A stretch of 64,000 nucleotides of DNA from Saprospiraceae bacterium (GTDB lineage: Bacteria > Bacteroidota > Bacteroidia > Chitinophagales > Saprospiraceae), in the NCBI GenBank assembly GCA_020631105.1, contig JAHDHW010000008.1:2503-66502 (forward strand), written 5' to 3'. Positions 8,305 to 18,568 of the stretch are shown in pieces. Below the pieces are notes generated by a model, which was given only the letters and a program-made list of their open reading frames with translations, did no database searches and was not told the DNA's origin. The first letter of the stretch is position 1, and each line of letters begins with the position of its first letter. The translations under genes and the position numbers were made by a program.

Positions 8305-10524
8305 ATGGCGGAAGTCGCGGTTAACAAAGAAGAAGAAAAGAAGCTCATCATGCATGCATATCGCATGCTGCTCAAATCGATCAAGTCCAAAATGGACAAC
8401 ATCGATCGAGCTAACATCCGTATGGCTTATGAGATAGCAGTAGAAGCCCACTCGAAACAACGCAGAAAATCCGGAGAACCCTACATTCTGCACCCCATCG
8501 AAGTAGCTCGTATCTGCGCAGAAGAGATCGGACTTGGCCCTACAGCTATTGTCGCAGCTCTCCTCCACGATGTTGTAGAAGACACCGAAGTTACACTTGA
8601 TCAAATCCGTGCAAAGTTCGGACAAAAAATTGCCACGATCGTTGACGGACTCACCAAGTTGGACGGAATGTATAGCGTGGCCAGTCCTCAAGCCGAAAAC
8701 TTCAAAAAAGTACTCCGTACACTTCTTGTCGACGTACGTGTCGTCCTGATAAAAATGGCGGATCGCCTCCATAACATGAGGACCTTAGGCTCTATGCCTA
8801 AACACAAACAGCTGAAAATCGCTGCCGAAACCACTTTTATCTACGCCCCTCTGGCGCATCGACTTGGTCTCTATAGCTTCAAAACCGAGTTTCAGGATCT
8901 GGCAATGAAAATCACCGAACCGGAACTCTACAGCGAAATCGCCAGAAAATTAAAAGAAACCAAGGCACAACGTACCCGCTTCATCAATGAATTCCTAAAA
9001 CCTTTAAATGAAGCACTCAAAGAGATCGGTTTTCCTTATCGAACTACCGGAAGACCAAAATCTATCTACTCAATAGCCAATAAGATCAAATCCAAAAATG
9101 TTCCTTTTGAGGAAATTTATGACCTTTTCGCCGTACGTATCATCGTTGATGTACCTACCAAAAAAGAAAAACAGATCTGTTGGCAGATTTACTCCATCGT
9201 CACCGATGTACACACCCCCATTCCAGAGCGTCTTAAAGATTGGATTACGACACCTAAATCAAATGGATATGAGTCTTTACATACCACAGTAATCGGGCCT
9301 AAAGGTCGTTACGTAGAAGTTCAAATCCGTAGTGAACGAATGGATGAGATTGCTGAAAAAGGATTTGCTGCTCACTGGAAATATAAAGGAGGAAGCTCCT
9401 CTCGTGATGTATTCGATTCCTGGTTTGAAAACATCAGAGAAATATTAGAAAACCCTGACTCTGACAGTTTGGAGTTTATCAATGACTTCAAAACAAACTT
9501 ATTCAACGAGGAAGTCTATGTCTACACCCCTAAAGGGGATTTAAAGATTCTCCCTAAAGGTGCAACTGCACTCGACTTTGCTTTTAGCATACACTCTGAC
9601 ATCGGATATCATTGTACCGCGATCAAAGTCAACAAAAAACTTGTCCCTTTTGGCTATAAACTTCAAAATGGAGATCAGGTAAGCATTACTACCAACAACT
9701 CCCAGAAGCCAACAGAAAACTGGCTTAAAATGGTCGTTACCGGTAAAGCACGTGCCAAGATTCGTTCTTCCATGAAAGAGGAACGACGAAAAAAAGGAGA
9801 GATCGGAAAAGAGAGCTTACAACGCAAACTCAAAAACATGAAGGTTGATTTCGAACCTAATGTTGATATATTGGTCAAATATTATGGATTTACCAGTCGA
9901 GTTGACCTCTATTTTGAGATTGCAATGGGAAGAGTCCCCCTCAATGAGCTAAAAACCTATTTTAATGTTGAAAGTAATAAACTTATAGAAATAGAAGAAC
10001 CCGTAATCGAGGCTTCCGAGGTCAATAATAAACCTGCCCCCGCTAACAGTAAAAAAGACCTGGTCAAACCTAGATTGCTCATTAGTGGAGAATCTGCTGA
10101 CAAATTCGAATATTCTTTAGCCAATTGCTGTAAACCCGTAATGGGAGATGATGTCTTTGGTTTTCTAACAGTTGGCTCCGGTGTCAAGATCCATCGTACC
10201 AACTGCCCGAACGCCACAAACCTAATGGCGAATTACGGATACCGAATCGTCAAGGCAGAATGGGTTTCTTCTGGTGATACTTCCTTTGTGGTAGAATTAA
10301 AAATAACAGGTATCGACAAAGGCCCTGGAGTAATCGAACGATTAACGCATAGTATTTCCACCGACTTAGGACTAAACATTCGATCCTTCTATATCGATGG
10401 TGAAGAAGGATATTTTGAAGGAAAAATTTCACTACTCGTACTCAATAAAGATCAGTTGACCGTTGCGATCAAAGGCCTTAAAAACCTTCCGGAAGTTTCA
10501 ACTGTTGTAAGGATAGAGCATTAA
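8305..10524 (+). CDS. RelA/SpoT family bifunctional (p)ppGpp synthetase/hydrolase
   Basis: HD domain (VAALLHDVVEDTEVT), synthetase domain (RPKSIYSIANKIKSK, NGYESLHTTV), TGS and ACT domains; 739 aa. Confidence 0.97.
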   Translation: MAEVAVNKEEEKKLIMHAYRMLLKSIKSKMDNIDRANIRMAYEIAVEAHSKQRRKSGEPYILHPIEVARICAEEIGLGPTAIVAALLHDVVEDTEVTLDQIRAKFGQKIATIVDGLTKLDGMYSVASPQAENFKKVLRTLLVDVRVVLIKMADRLHNMRTLGSMPKHKQLKIAAETTFIYAPLAHRLGLYSFKTEFQDLAMKITEPELYSEIARKLKETKAQRTRFINEFLKPLNEALKEIGFPYRTTGRPKSIYSIANKIKSKNVPFEEIYDLFAVRIIVDVPTKKEKQICWQIYSIVTDVHTPIPERLKDWITTPKSNGYESLHTTVIGPKGRYVEVQIRSERMDEIAEKGFAAHWKYKGGSSSRDVFDSWFENIREILENPDSDSLEFINDFKTNLFNEEVYVYTPKGDLKILPKGATALDFAFSIHSDIGYHCTAIKVNKKLVPFGYKLQNGDQVSITTNNSQKPTENWLKMVVTGKARAKIRSSMKEERRKKGEIGKESLQRKLKNMKVDFEPNVDILVKYYGFTSRVDLYFEIAMGRVPLNELKTYFNVESNKLIEIEEPVIEASEVNNKPAPANSKKDLVKPRLLISGESADKFEYSLANCCKPVMGDDVFGFLTVGSGVKIHRTNCPNATNLMANYGYRIVKAEWVSSGDTSFVVELKITGIDKGPGVIERLTHSISTDLGLNIRSFYIDGEEGYFEGKISLLVLNKDQLTVAIKGLKNLPEVSTVVRIEH

Positions 10525-10613
10525 TGTATTTTTTAAAATCTTTTGCTTTGGCTACCTTTGTCCCAATTTGCAGGCCCCACAAAATGGGCTCAATACTTTT
10601 AATCTAGTTTATC

Positions 10614-11099
10614 ATGGATAAGGCAACTCAGAATAAGGAAGAACAATTGATCCAGGAGGTGATGAATATCTTTTCAGCTCACTTAGAAAAGAATCGTCTT
10701 AGAAAAACTCCGGAACGCTACGCTATCCTTGAAGAGATTTACAGAAGGGATGACCACTTCGATGCAGAAGCTTTGTATATCCATATGAAAACTCAGAACT
10801 ACCGGGTTAGCCGTGCAACAGTTTATAACACCTTGGACTTATTGGTTTCCTGCGACCTGGTCACGAAGCACCAATTCGGCAAAAACCTCGCACAATACGA
10901 AAAATCTTATGGCTACAAACAACATGATCACATCATCTGTGTGGACTGTGGAAAAGTCGTAGAATTTTGTGATCCCCGAATCCAGCAAATAAAAAACATG
11001 ATGGGCGAATTACTACAATTCAAAGTTACTCATCATTCCTTAAACATGTACGGGCACTGCCAAAACGGAAATTGCGCATCCAAAAAACACCTGGACTAG
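10614..11099 (+). CDS. Fur family transcriptional regulator
   Basis: RLRKTPERYAILEEIYRRDDHFDAEALYIHMK...VSRATVYNTLDLL; HDHIICVDCGKVVEF metal-binding motif. Confidence 0.93.
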   Translation: MDKATQNKEEQLIQEVMNIFSAHLEKNRLRKTPERYAILEEIYRRDDHFDAEALYIHMKTQNYRVSRATVYNTLDLLVSCDLVTKHQFGKNLAQYEKSYGYKQHDHIICVDCGKVVEFCDPRIQQIKNMMGELLQFKVTHHSLNMYGHCQNGNCASKKHLD

Positions 11100-11301
11100 C
11101 ACTCACAGCCCCTTATTTCCCGCATCTAGCCCTACAAAATCTGCTTTCTTTATTCCTGTATTCAAATGAATTAAATAAAAACATATTAATACATTAAAAA
11201 TATTTATTATATTTGGTAAGTTTTTTGATGGTCATCGATAGAGGAACCCCCTCAAAAAACGAAACCGACACTATTTAAGCACTTTTTAAATTTAGCAGCT
11301 G

Positions 11302-11655
11302 ATGACCTATGCTATTCACAACCATGAAGATACACAGGTAATTCAAGTCCATAATCTTCTTAATGAACTCGAGAATCTTTCTATCCTAAAAGAAATTAAA
11401 AAGCGATTTCAGGATAATCGTTCCGCATTTATAATCGACCTTTCCGAATTAGAATTCATGAACAGCGTTGGCTTAAATTTTCTAATCGCATTATTAACTG
11501 ATGCCAAGAAAAATAATAATTACATGGCAATCGCTAATGCTAATGACCAGGTCGTAAAACTTTTGAAAACCACAAAACTACTCCCCATATTTAATCTTAC
11601 TACCAGTGTAGAAGAAGCGCTTCAAGAAATTGAAAATAAATCCAATTCCCAATAG
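11302..11655 (+). CDS. STAS domain protein (anti-sigma factor antagonist type)
   Basis: FIIDLSELEFMNSVGLNFLIALLTDAKKNN matches the STAS phosphorylatable Ser loop. Confidence 0.85.
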   Translation: MTYAIHNHEDTQVIQVHNLLNELENLSILKEIKKRFQDNRSAFIIDLSELEFMNSVGLNFLIALLTDAKKNNNYMAIANANDQVVKLLKTTKLLPIFNLTTSVEEALQEIENKSNSQ

Positions 11656-11700
11656 GCATTTTTCTACACTTCTTCCTCTAGTTTTTCTTGCTTGAGCGCA

Positions 11701-11729
11701 TTGCACTCCGTTTATTTTTGGTAACTTTG
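11701..11729 (+). promoter_or_regulatory. Bacteroidota housekeeping-type promoter upstream of purA (TTG-N18-TAACTTTG)
   Basis: TTG 11701-11703, TAACTTTG 11722-11729. Confidence 0.6.
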
Positions 11730-11834
11730 CATTTTGGTAAAAGGCAATACGCCTTATACATTAAATCATGCTCTTTATAGTGGCTATTGCTTTAAAATTG
11801 CACAAGTCACTAGGCAATAAAAATAGTTACTTCA

Positions 11835-13124
11835 ATGGCTGTAGATGTTATCTTAGGTTTACAATGGGGAGACGAAGGAAAAGGAAAAATCGTTGACTAC
11901 CTCGCTGAAAAATATGATATCGTCGCCCGATTCCAGGGTGGTCCTAATGCTGGACATACTTTAAAATTCGATGGCAAAAAATTTGTTTTGCACACTGTTC
12001 CATCCGGTATTTTCCGCGAACGATTAATCAATGTTATTGGCAATGGTGTAGTCATTGACCCAATTACACTCGAAAAGGAAATCAAAAACCTGGACGATGC
12101 GGAAGTTAACTATGACGGAAGACTGCTCGTCTCTCGCAAAGCACACCTTATCCTACCTACCCATCGTTTTATTGATGCGGCTTCTGAAGCAGCCAAAGGA
12201 AAAGAAAAAATTGGCTCAACGCTGAAAGGTATAGGGCCAACCTATATGGACAAAACAGGTAGAAATGGCCTTAGAGTAGGGGATGTTGTCGCACATGATT
12301 TTAAAGCAAAATACGAAAAACTAAAAGCCAAGCATCTTGGCCTCGCACGCCTTTATCCTGACTTTGAATTTGATTTAGAAGCAGAAGAACAGAAATGGTT
12401 CTCTAGCCTGGAAGTCCTCAAAAAACTTCCAATGATCGACGGAGAGTACTACCTGAATGATGCAATCAAATCTGGCAAGAAAATCCTGGCAGAAGGTGCA
12501 CAAGGAAGCATGTTAGACATTGACTTCGGAACCTATCCTTTTGTTACTTCCTCTAACACAGTTACCGCTGGCGTTTGTAATGGCCTGGGTATAGCTCCTT
12601 CAAAAATCGGAGAAGTAATCGGCATCACTAAAGCCTATTGTACACGAGTAGGAAGTGGACCATTCCCGACTGAGCTCAATGACGAAACCGGAGAGTTTCT
12701 TCGCCAGCAAGGTGGTGAGTTCGGAGCAACCACAGGACGACCAAGACGATGCGGATGGATTGATATCCCTCAATTGAAATACACGATCATGCTTAATGGG
12801 GTAACCCAGCTAGTCGTGACAAAGATCGACATCCTTAATGAGTTTGAAAGCATCAGTGTCGGCGAAAACTATATATATAATGGTGAGGAAAGTGATCAAT
12901 TACCTTATGACATTTGCACTATTGAAGTCACTCCTGTTTATAAAGCTTACAAAGGTTGGATGAGCTCTTTAGATGGGGTTACTGATTTTGATGCACTTCC
13001 AAACGAAGCGAAAGACTACGTTCACTTATTGGAGCAAAAGCTACAAGTGCCAATTACCATGGTCTCTACAGGGCCTGAGCGTAGCAAACTGATCTTAAAA
13101 GAAAAAACAGCTTTAGCTTACTAA
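11835..13124 (+). CDS. purA: Adenylosuccinate synthetase
   Basis: LGLQWGDEGKGKIVD, GPNAGHT, GVVIDP, TTGRPRRCGW motifs. Confidence 0.98.
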   Translation: MAVDVILGLQWGDEGKGKIVDYLAEKYDIVARFQGGPNAGHTLKFDGKKFVLHTVPSGIFRERLINVIGNGVVIDPITLEKEIKNLDDAEVNYDGRLLVSRKAHLILPTHRFIDAASEAAKGKEKIGSTLKGIGPTYMDKTGRNGLRVGDVVAHDFKAKYEKLKAKHLGLARLYPDFEFDLEAEEQKWFSSLEVLKKLPMIDGEYYLNDAIKSGKKILAEGAQGSMLDIDFGTYPFVTSSNTVTAGVCNGLGIAPSKIGEVIGITKAYCTRVGSGPFPTELNDETGEFLRQQGGEFGATTGRPRRCGWIDIPQLKYTIMLNGVTQLVVTKIDILNEFESISVGENYIYNGEESDQLPYDICTIEVTPVYKAYKGWMSSLDGVTDFDALPNEAKDYVHLLEQKLQVPITMVSTGPERSKLILKEKTALAY

Positions 13125-13143
13125 GCGCTTAATACTTCTATTT

Positions 13144-13201
13144 ATTCGCAGAGGTTCCTCCCGGAAACTTCGACCGTGTCATTAAAGGGACCTCTGCGAA
13201 T
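13144..13201 (+). repeat. Long inverted repeat (ATTCGCAGAGGTTCCT / AGGGACCTCTGCGAAT) 3' of purA
   Basis: Arms 13144-13159 and 13186-13201, one G-U position; no T-run. Confidence 0.7.
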
Positions 13202-13425
13202 TTCACACTTCTACATTCTAAGCTTTTCTCCCCTCCTCGTTCTCCGAGGATTATACATCGTATCCAAAACATTGATTCTTCTTACTCGTATTTAGACATT
13301 CAAGGTCGAACAATTACATTAGAATAGCTTTAGAGTCAAAAACTCTTTTCCTAAAAGGCATTGTTATTCGCATTTTATTAACTTGTTCTCCTGATGTCTA
13401 AGTAGTAACTTATAAACTATCATTC

Positions 13426-15723
13426 ATGTCCGACCATTCAAAACTTTGTGCCACTACCCCTCTCGAAACCGAGCGCCCGACAATCACCAAACCCTATCCT
13501 ATCGCAGCAGGCCCCAAAGCCGTAAAAATTGTACTGGAAGAAGGTATGAAGCAAATGAGCCTTCGAAAGTGTACAAAAACACTTTTAATGGTTAATCAGG
13601 TCAAAGGTTTTGACTGCCCTAGCTGCGCCTGGCCAGATCCTAAAGATCGATCAGCAATTGCAGAATATTGTGAAAACGGTGCAAAAGCAATCATCGAAGA
13701 AGCTACCGAAGCAAGAGCAACTCCTGCATTTTTTGCCCAACATAGTGTACAGGAGATGTCCAACTGGTCTGACTACAAAATTGGAAAAAGTGGACGTATT
13801 ACTCACCCAATGATCTTACGCCCGGGAACCGCTCATTACGAAGCCATTAGCTGGGAAGAAGCATTCACAAGTATAGCAAGTCACCTCAATACACTTAAGG
13901 ATCCTAATGAAGCGATCTTTTATACCTCAGGAAGAACAAGCAATGAAGCCGCTTTTCTTTATCAGCTATTTGTAAGGCAATTTGGGACAAACAATCTACC
14001 AGATTGCTCTAATATGTGTCATGAGTCTAGTGGTGTAGCCCTTAAAGAAACCCTTGGCATTGGTAAAGGGTCTGTCAAGCTGGAAGATTTCTACGTAGCA
14101 GACCTAATAATAGTTGTCGGGCAAAATCCTGGCACCAACCACCCCAGAATGCTTAGTGCACTTCAGGTAGCAAAAAAGAATAAAGCAGAGATCATCGCAG
14201 TCAACCCTCTACCAGAAACAGGATTAAAAAAATTCAAGAATCCACAGAATCTAAAAGGATGGATCGGTCCTTCTACGGATATCAGCGACTTATTTCTACA
14301 GCTTAAAATCGGCGGTGACTTAGCCCTTTTCAAAGCAATCATGTGCCTCCTGCTGGAGGCCGAAGATAAAAACCCGGGAAGTGTTTTTGATCAATCATTT
14401 ATTGATGATAAAACACATGGCTACCAAGCATTCATTAAGGATTTACGTACCCATTCCGCGGAAGCATTAGCTCGCGAAAGCGGCGTTAGTATCGATTTGA
14501 TACGTAGGGCCACAGAGAAAATAATAAATTCCGAGCGCATAATCATCTGCTGGGCTATGGGCATCACCCAACATAAAAACTCTGTACAAATCATTCGTGA
14601 AATCGTCAACCTCTTATTATTAAAAGGAAGTATTGGAAAACCTGGTGCAGGAACCTGCCCCGTAAGAGGACACAGTAATGTACAGGGCGATCGTACAGTT
14701 GGTATATGGCATCATTTACCCAAGGCCATGGGCGTCAAAATGAAGAATCTATTTGACTTTGAACCACCTCAGGAAGGTGGCTATGATGTAGTTAATGCGA
14801 TCAAAGCAATGGGAGAAGGAAAAGGAAAAGTATTCTTTGCTTTAGGAGGAAATTTTCTTTCCGCTTCTCCGGATACAGAATATACTGCAAAGGGCTTACA
14901 ACAATGTGAACTGACTGTTCATGTTTCCACCAAACCTAACCGGAGCCATTTGATTCACGGTAAAACTGCAATTATACTTCCTTGCCTGGGACGTACTGAA
15001 ATTGATCGGCAAAAGAACGGAGCACAATTTGTAAGTGTTGAAAACTCTATGGGTATCGTCCATAGTTCTATTGGCCAAATTGAGCCCGCATCAGAGCACT
15101 TAATGAGTGAGCCTGCAATCGTAGCGCATTTAGCCAAAGCCACTTTAAAAAATAAAAAACCGGACTGGGAATGGTTGATTGAAGATTATGATCGGATTCG
15201 GGACATTATCGAACAATGTGTGAGTGGTTTTGACAACTATAATGAAAGAGTTCGTCACGAAGGAGGATTCTATCTCCCAAATTGTGCCCGTGAGCAAAAC
15301 TTTGAAACGGCCACAGGTAAAGCAAACTTCACTATAAATCCGGTACTAAACAGCAATTTAAAAGACCATGAGTTTATGATGATGACCACCCGAAGTCATG
15401 ATCAATTTAATACGACGATCTACGGACTGGATGACCGCTATCGCGGTATCAAAAACGGTCGCCGTGTAGCCTTTATGAACAAAAAAGATATACAGAAACG
15501 TGGTTTAAAGCAGGGAGACTACGTCGACCTAAAATCTCATTACGAAAATGTTGAGCGCCTTGCACCTCGTTTTATGGTCGTTGAATATGATATCCCGGAG
15601 CAATGCGTTGGCACTTATTTCCCGGAAGCGAATGTTCTCGTCCCGGTGAACAGCTATGCGGAGCGCAGTATTACTCCTACTTCTAAATCTATTGTGATTA
15701 CTGTTGAAAAAAGTGCAGAATGA
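13426..15723 (+). CDS. FdhF/YdeP family molybdopterin-dependent oxidoreductase
   Basis: KGFDCPSCAWPDP, YTSGRTSNEAAFLYQLFVRQFGTNNLPDCSNMCHESSG, GNFLSASPDTEYT; YdeP-like formate dehydrogenase alpha homologue. Confidence 0.92.
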   Translation: MSDHSKLCATTPLETERPTITKPYPIAAGPKAVKIVLEEGMKQMSLRKCTKTLLMVNQVKGFDCPSCAWPDPKDRSAIAEYCENGAKAIIEEATEARATPAFFAQHSVQEMSNWSDYKIGKSGRITHPMILRPGTAHYEAISWEEAFTSIASHLNTLKDPNEAIFYTSGRTSNEAAFLYQLFVRQFGTNNLPDCSNMCHESSGVALKETLGIGKGSVKLEDFYVADLIIVVGQNPGTNHPRMLSALQVAKKNKAEIIAVNPLPETGLKKFKNPQNLKGWIGPSTDISDLFLQLKIGGDLALFKAIMCLLLEAEDKNPGSVFDQSFIDDKTHGYQAFIKDLRTHSAEALARESGVSIDLIRRATEKIINSERIIICWAMGITQHKNSVQIIREIVNLLLLKGSIGKPGAGTCPVRGHSNVQGDRTVGIWHHLPKAMGVKMKNLFDFEPPQEGGYDVVNAIKAMGEGKGKVFFALGGNFLSASPDTEYTAKGLQQCELTVHVSTKPNRSHLIHGKTAIILPCLGRTEIDRQKNGAQFVSVENSMGIVHSSIGQIEPASEHLMSEPAIVAHLAKATLKNKKPDWEWLIEDYDRIRDIIEQCVSGFDNYNERVRHEGGFYLPNCAREQNFETATGKANFTINPVLNSNLKDHEFMMMTTRSHDQFNTTIYGLDDRYRGIKNGRRVAFMNKKDIQKRGLKQGDYVDLKSHYENVERLAPRFMVVEYDIPEQCVGTYFPEANVLVPVNSYAERSITPTSKSIVITVEKSAE

Positions 15724-16225
15724 AAGTCTTTAGTACCAGTTGTATGATAAAGTCTACTTCGAAAAATATAATGACGGGAAATAGGAAATTGCATTTCTAA
15801 ATAACGAAACTCCCCTGAATAATTTTGTACCGCATTCGAATCCGGTACAAAATTATTGAATGAAGTACAAGCTTCCTAGGCCCTCTTTATTGATAAATCC
15901 CTTCTCTTATCTTACCTCCAAATAGAAATATTATTCTAATACTAAAATATCACATTCACAACTAGATATAAACCAATCTATTATAGATAAAAAATATTAA
16001 ATACGTTTTCGAAATCCTGTCACAATTTGAGCAGTAAATATTCAATAAAAGTTCAAAATTTATCAATATAGCTACTTTTAAGCATTCAACCCTCAAATTT
16101 CACCAAAAAAACAAGTCACAGATCACTCTAAAAATGAGGCAAATACCTTTATCCTAACTCTATCTTGGAGGTGTAATAAGCGTAAACAATAGGGCTATCC
16201 CTAAACCGAAATGTCTAAATCCGTA

Positions 16226-16253
16226 TCCAATCAGCGCTAAAGCGCTGATTGGA
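16226..16253. repeat. 13-bp perfect inverted repeat with 2-nt spacer (TCCAATCAGCGCT AA AGCGCTGATTGGA)
   Basis: Read directly in the 765-bp convergent intergenic gap; no T-run. Confidence 0.9.
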
Positions 16254-16420
16254 CAGGGTTCACTCAAACAAATAATCTCTGAGTATTTTATAGATAATAA
16301 TTGCATTTACACTCCCATCTGAACAATCAATAGCAATTTATTTTCCCCTTGGACAAGATCGAGCTGAATAGTTAAAAGGATTTTAGAATAAAGACTATAC
16401 GTCTTTTATAGAGAGGTTTG

Positions 16421-16453
16421 AAAAAGCCGGCTACTGTCTTCAGTGCCGGCTTT
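16421..16453 (-). terminator. Terminator of the T9SS-exported cytochrome/monooxygenase-like gene
   Basis: AAAGCCGGC (16423-16431) / GCCGGCTTT (16445-16453) with inner ACTG/CAGT. Confidence 0.8.
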
Positions 16454-16487
16454 ATTGTATCGTTAAATTAGATTAGTTGTTCAGGCC

Positions 16488-18173
16488 TTAGTTATTGAGC
16501 ATAACTTTGCCGGTTCGTACATTTCCATTGGCATCTTCAATCTTATACATATACATTCCGCTGGCCCAATCTCCTCTCTGGATGCTTAGACTTGAGCTAT
16601 TCCAGTCCTTCACCTGATGGATTGGGCGACCTAGCATATCTATTAGTGTAACCTCAACTGATCCAATATCCGCTGGAAGTTGAATATTTAACTCCGTAGT
16701 TACCGGATTCGGAAACACTTGAACCTCATCTAATGGATCAACAATCTCATCAAGCGATGTAGTTTGATCAAAAACCACCCCGACAGTATCGGTAACATAC
16801 ATCATTACAAGCACCATCATTTCATCATCCGAAGTCAAGCCAAAGCCAACTGGCTCCGGGCCATTATTAACATACTTGGCTTCATGCATAATCCCATTAT
16901 TAAAATTGAAAGTCACCGGCAAGAATGGGTTAATGTAGCGTATCGGAATATGTTGATAATCAAAAAATGGACTTGCACAACCAGGAATTCCTCCAGCACA
17001 GCCCGCATCGTATATTAACTCCCCTTGTTGGCCATTTTCTCTGGTATAGACCTTATAGCCAGTTCCCCATTGATGTGTATGTCCCATCAAGCCCCAGACA
17101 AACAATTCCCCTCCGTTGAAATTCACGATTTGTGTCTCCGTATCCTCATTACCATTATTATCAATAAAAATATTATCCTTTACAATCAACTCTGTTCTCA
17201 TCTCCTGAGCAGCCGTACCTGTTGGTTGAGTATAAATATTTGCGTATGCTTCCGCTTTCAAAACCTGTGTAGAAGAATAATTGATATAATGTGAATTGAG
17301 CTCTAGCCATAGGTTTTCTTCCCAACTAAAGGCTGTGCCTTCCGGTAATTTCAAGTCTGTGCTCTCTTGCACTGCAGCTACTAAGCCTATCCCATTATGA
17401 TAAGGAGAAGTCCGTAAGCCTGGAGCAACATTATTCGCAAAAGAAGGACTATCAAAATCATAAATAATAAAATGATGAGAACTAGGCCCTATCTTGATAT
17501 CAACCCGATTCACCTCCTTATCCTCTGGCAATAAAGCGCCTAACCCATACTTTTGAAAATACTCCAGCTCATCTCCATTTTGCCCGGCAGGGCGAAGGAA
17601 GTAAGGTCCCATTTTTATTTGAAACCCTTCTTCTGCTGTTGGAGCCGGTGGAGGTCCATCCGGGAAGCTTTCAAGGTCATTACCTGCGTAGTAATCTTCA
17701 ATCAACTGTGGGTCTACCACGGTACCGTTAGCTGGAGCACCATAAAGAATCCACTGTCGGATCATTTCTTTTTCTACCTCAGTAAGTTGATCCTGTGTCA
17801 TAGGCGGCATACTTCCACCTTCGTTATCTTCTCCTTCAGCAAAATGAATCGTAGGCTCAAAGTCCTGATTAATTTTGCGGAATAAATAACTTAAATCAGG
17901 TCGTCCGGGGCTTATATACTTGTACCCCTGATCATTCGCAAAGGTATTAGAAGGGGAGACATTAACTATGTTACTATAGACATCCTGAATCCGTGCACTG
18001 ACTGTTGTACCAGCCCCCTCTAAATCTAAACCTGCCTGAGGGCTACCATTACTATGACAGGATGCACATTTTAATTGTAGGATATCATAAGCTTCTGCTA
18101 TTGTAGATTGCGCAGATAGTGAAGTGCTCAACATTGTAAAAAGAGCTGCAAAAAGGAGTATTAGTTGTTTCAT
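16488..18173 (-). CDS. T9SS-exported protein with c-type heme motif and copper type II monooxygenase-like domain
   Basis: Signal peptide; LKCASCHSNG (CxxCH); SHHFIIYDF and GHTHQWGTGYKVY copper-ligand-like motifs; C-terminal sorting domain VFPNPVTTELNI...GMYMYKIEDANGNVRTGKVMLN. Confidence 0.8.
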   Translation of the reverse strand: MKQLILLFAALFTMLSTSLSAQSTIAEAYDILQLKCASCHSNGSPQAGLDLEGAGTTVSARIQDVYSNIVNVSPSNTFANDQGYKYISPGRPDLSYLFRKINQDFEPTIHFAEGEDNEGGSMPPMTQDQLTEVEKEMIRQWILYGAPANGTVVDPQLIEDYYAGNDLESFPDGPPPAPTAEEGFQIKMGPYFLRPAGQNGDELEYFQKYGLGALLPEDKEVNRVDIKIGPSSHHFIIYDFDSPSFANNVAPGLRTSPYHNGIGLVAAVQESTDLKLPEGTAFSWEENLWLELNSHYINYSSTQVLKAEAYANIYTQPTGTAAQEMRTELIVKDNIFIDNNGNEDTETQIVNFNGGELFVWGLMGHTHQWGTGYKVYTRENGQQGELIYDAGCAGGIPGCASPFFDYQHIPIRYINPFLPVTFNFNNGIMHEAKYVNNGPEPVGFGLTSDDEMMVLVMMYVTDTVGVVFDQTTSLDEIVDPLDEVQVFPNPVTTELNIQLPADIGSVEVTLIDMLGRPIHQVKDWNSSSLSIQRGDWASGMYMYKIEDANGNVRTGKVMLNN

Positions 18174-18568
18174 TGCTTTATTATTTTTTAGTATGTAATC
18201 AAATAATTATTTAACTTGCAGGCTACCTACCACCTGAAAATAGCTTGACAATTTCAAGACGAAAGGTTTTATGACAATTTCAAATACTACAAGATAGCTT
18301 TTCGTCAAATCTTACTTACACAGTTAACACTTGTTTAACTAGAACGATTTTTTGACATTGCTTAGGAAAGCAATGCTTTGAAGGTATTGACAACCTTAAT
18401 TTACTAATCTTTACACGAACAAATCGTATTATTTGTTCCAAATCTTCATTTGATAGATGTTAATTAAGCTTACTGCCCCTATCGTGGAAAGTAACTTTAT
18501 TCTACTTATGAAGTATAATTGTAACCATATTTTGAAACTTGTTTTATTAACTTAAATGCTATTGAATT

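Noticed and set aside
8296-8772. 158-aa minus-strand ORF antisense to the RSH gene
   Set aside because: Lies fully within a strongly conserved RSH coding region; composition fits antisense read-through of codon bias, no recognisable domain.
13426-15723. Possible selenocysteine in the formate dehydrogenase-like protein
   Set aside because: ORF is continuous without an in-frame TGA; YdeP-type enzymes do not require Sec.
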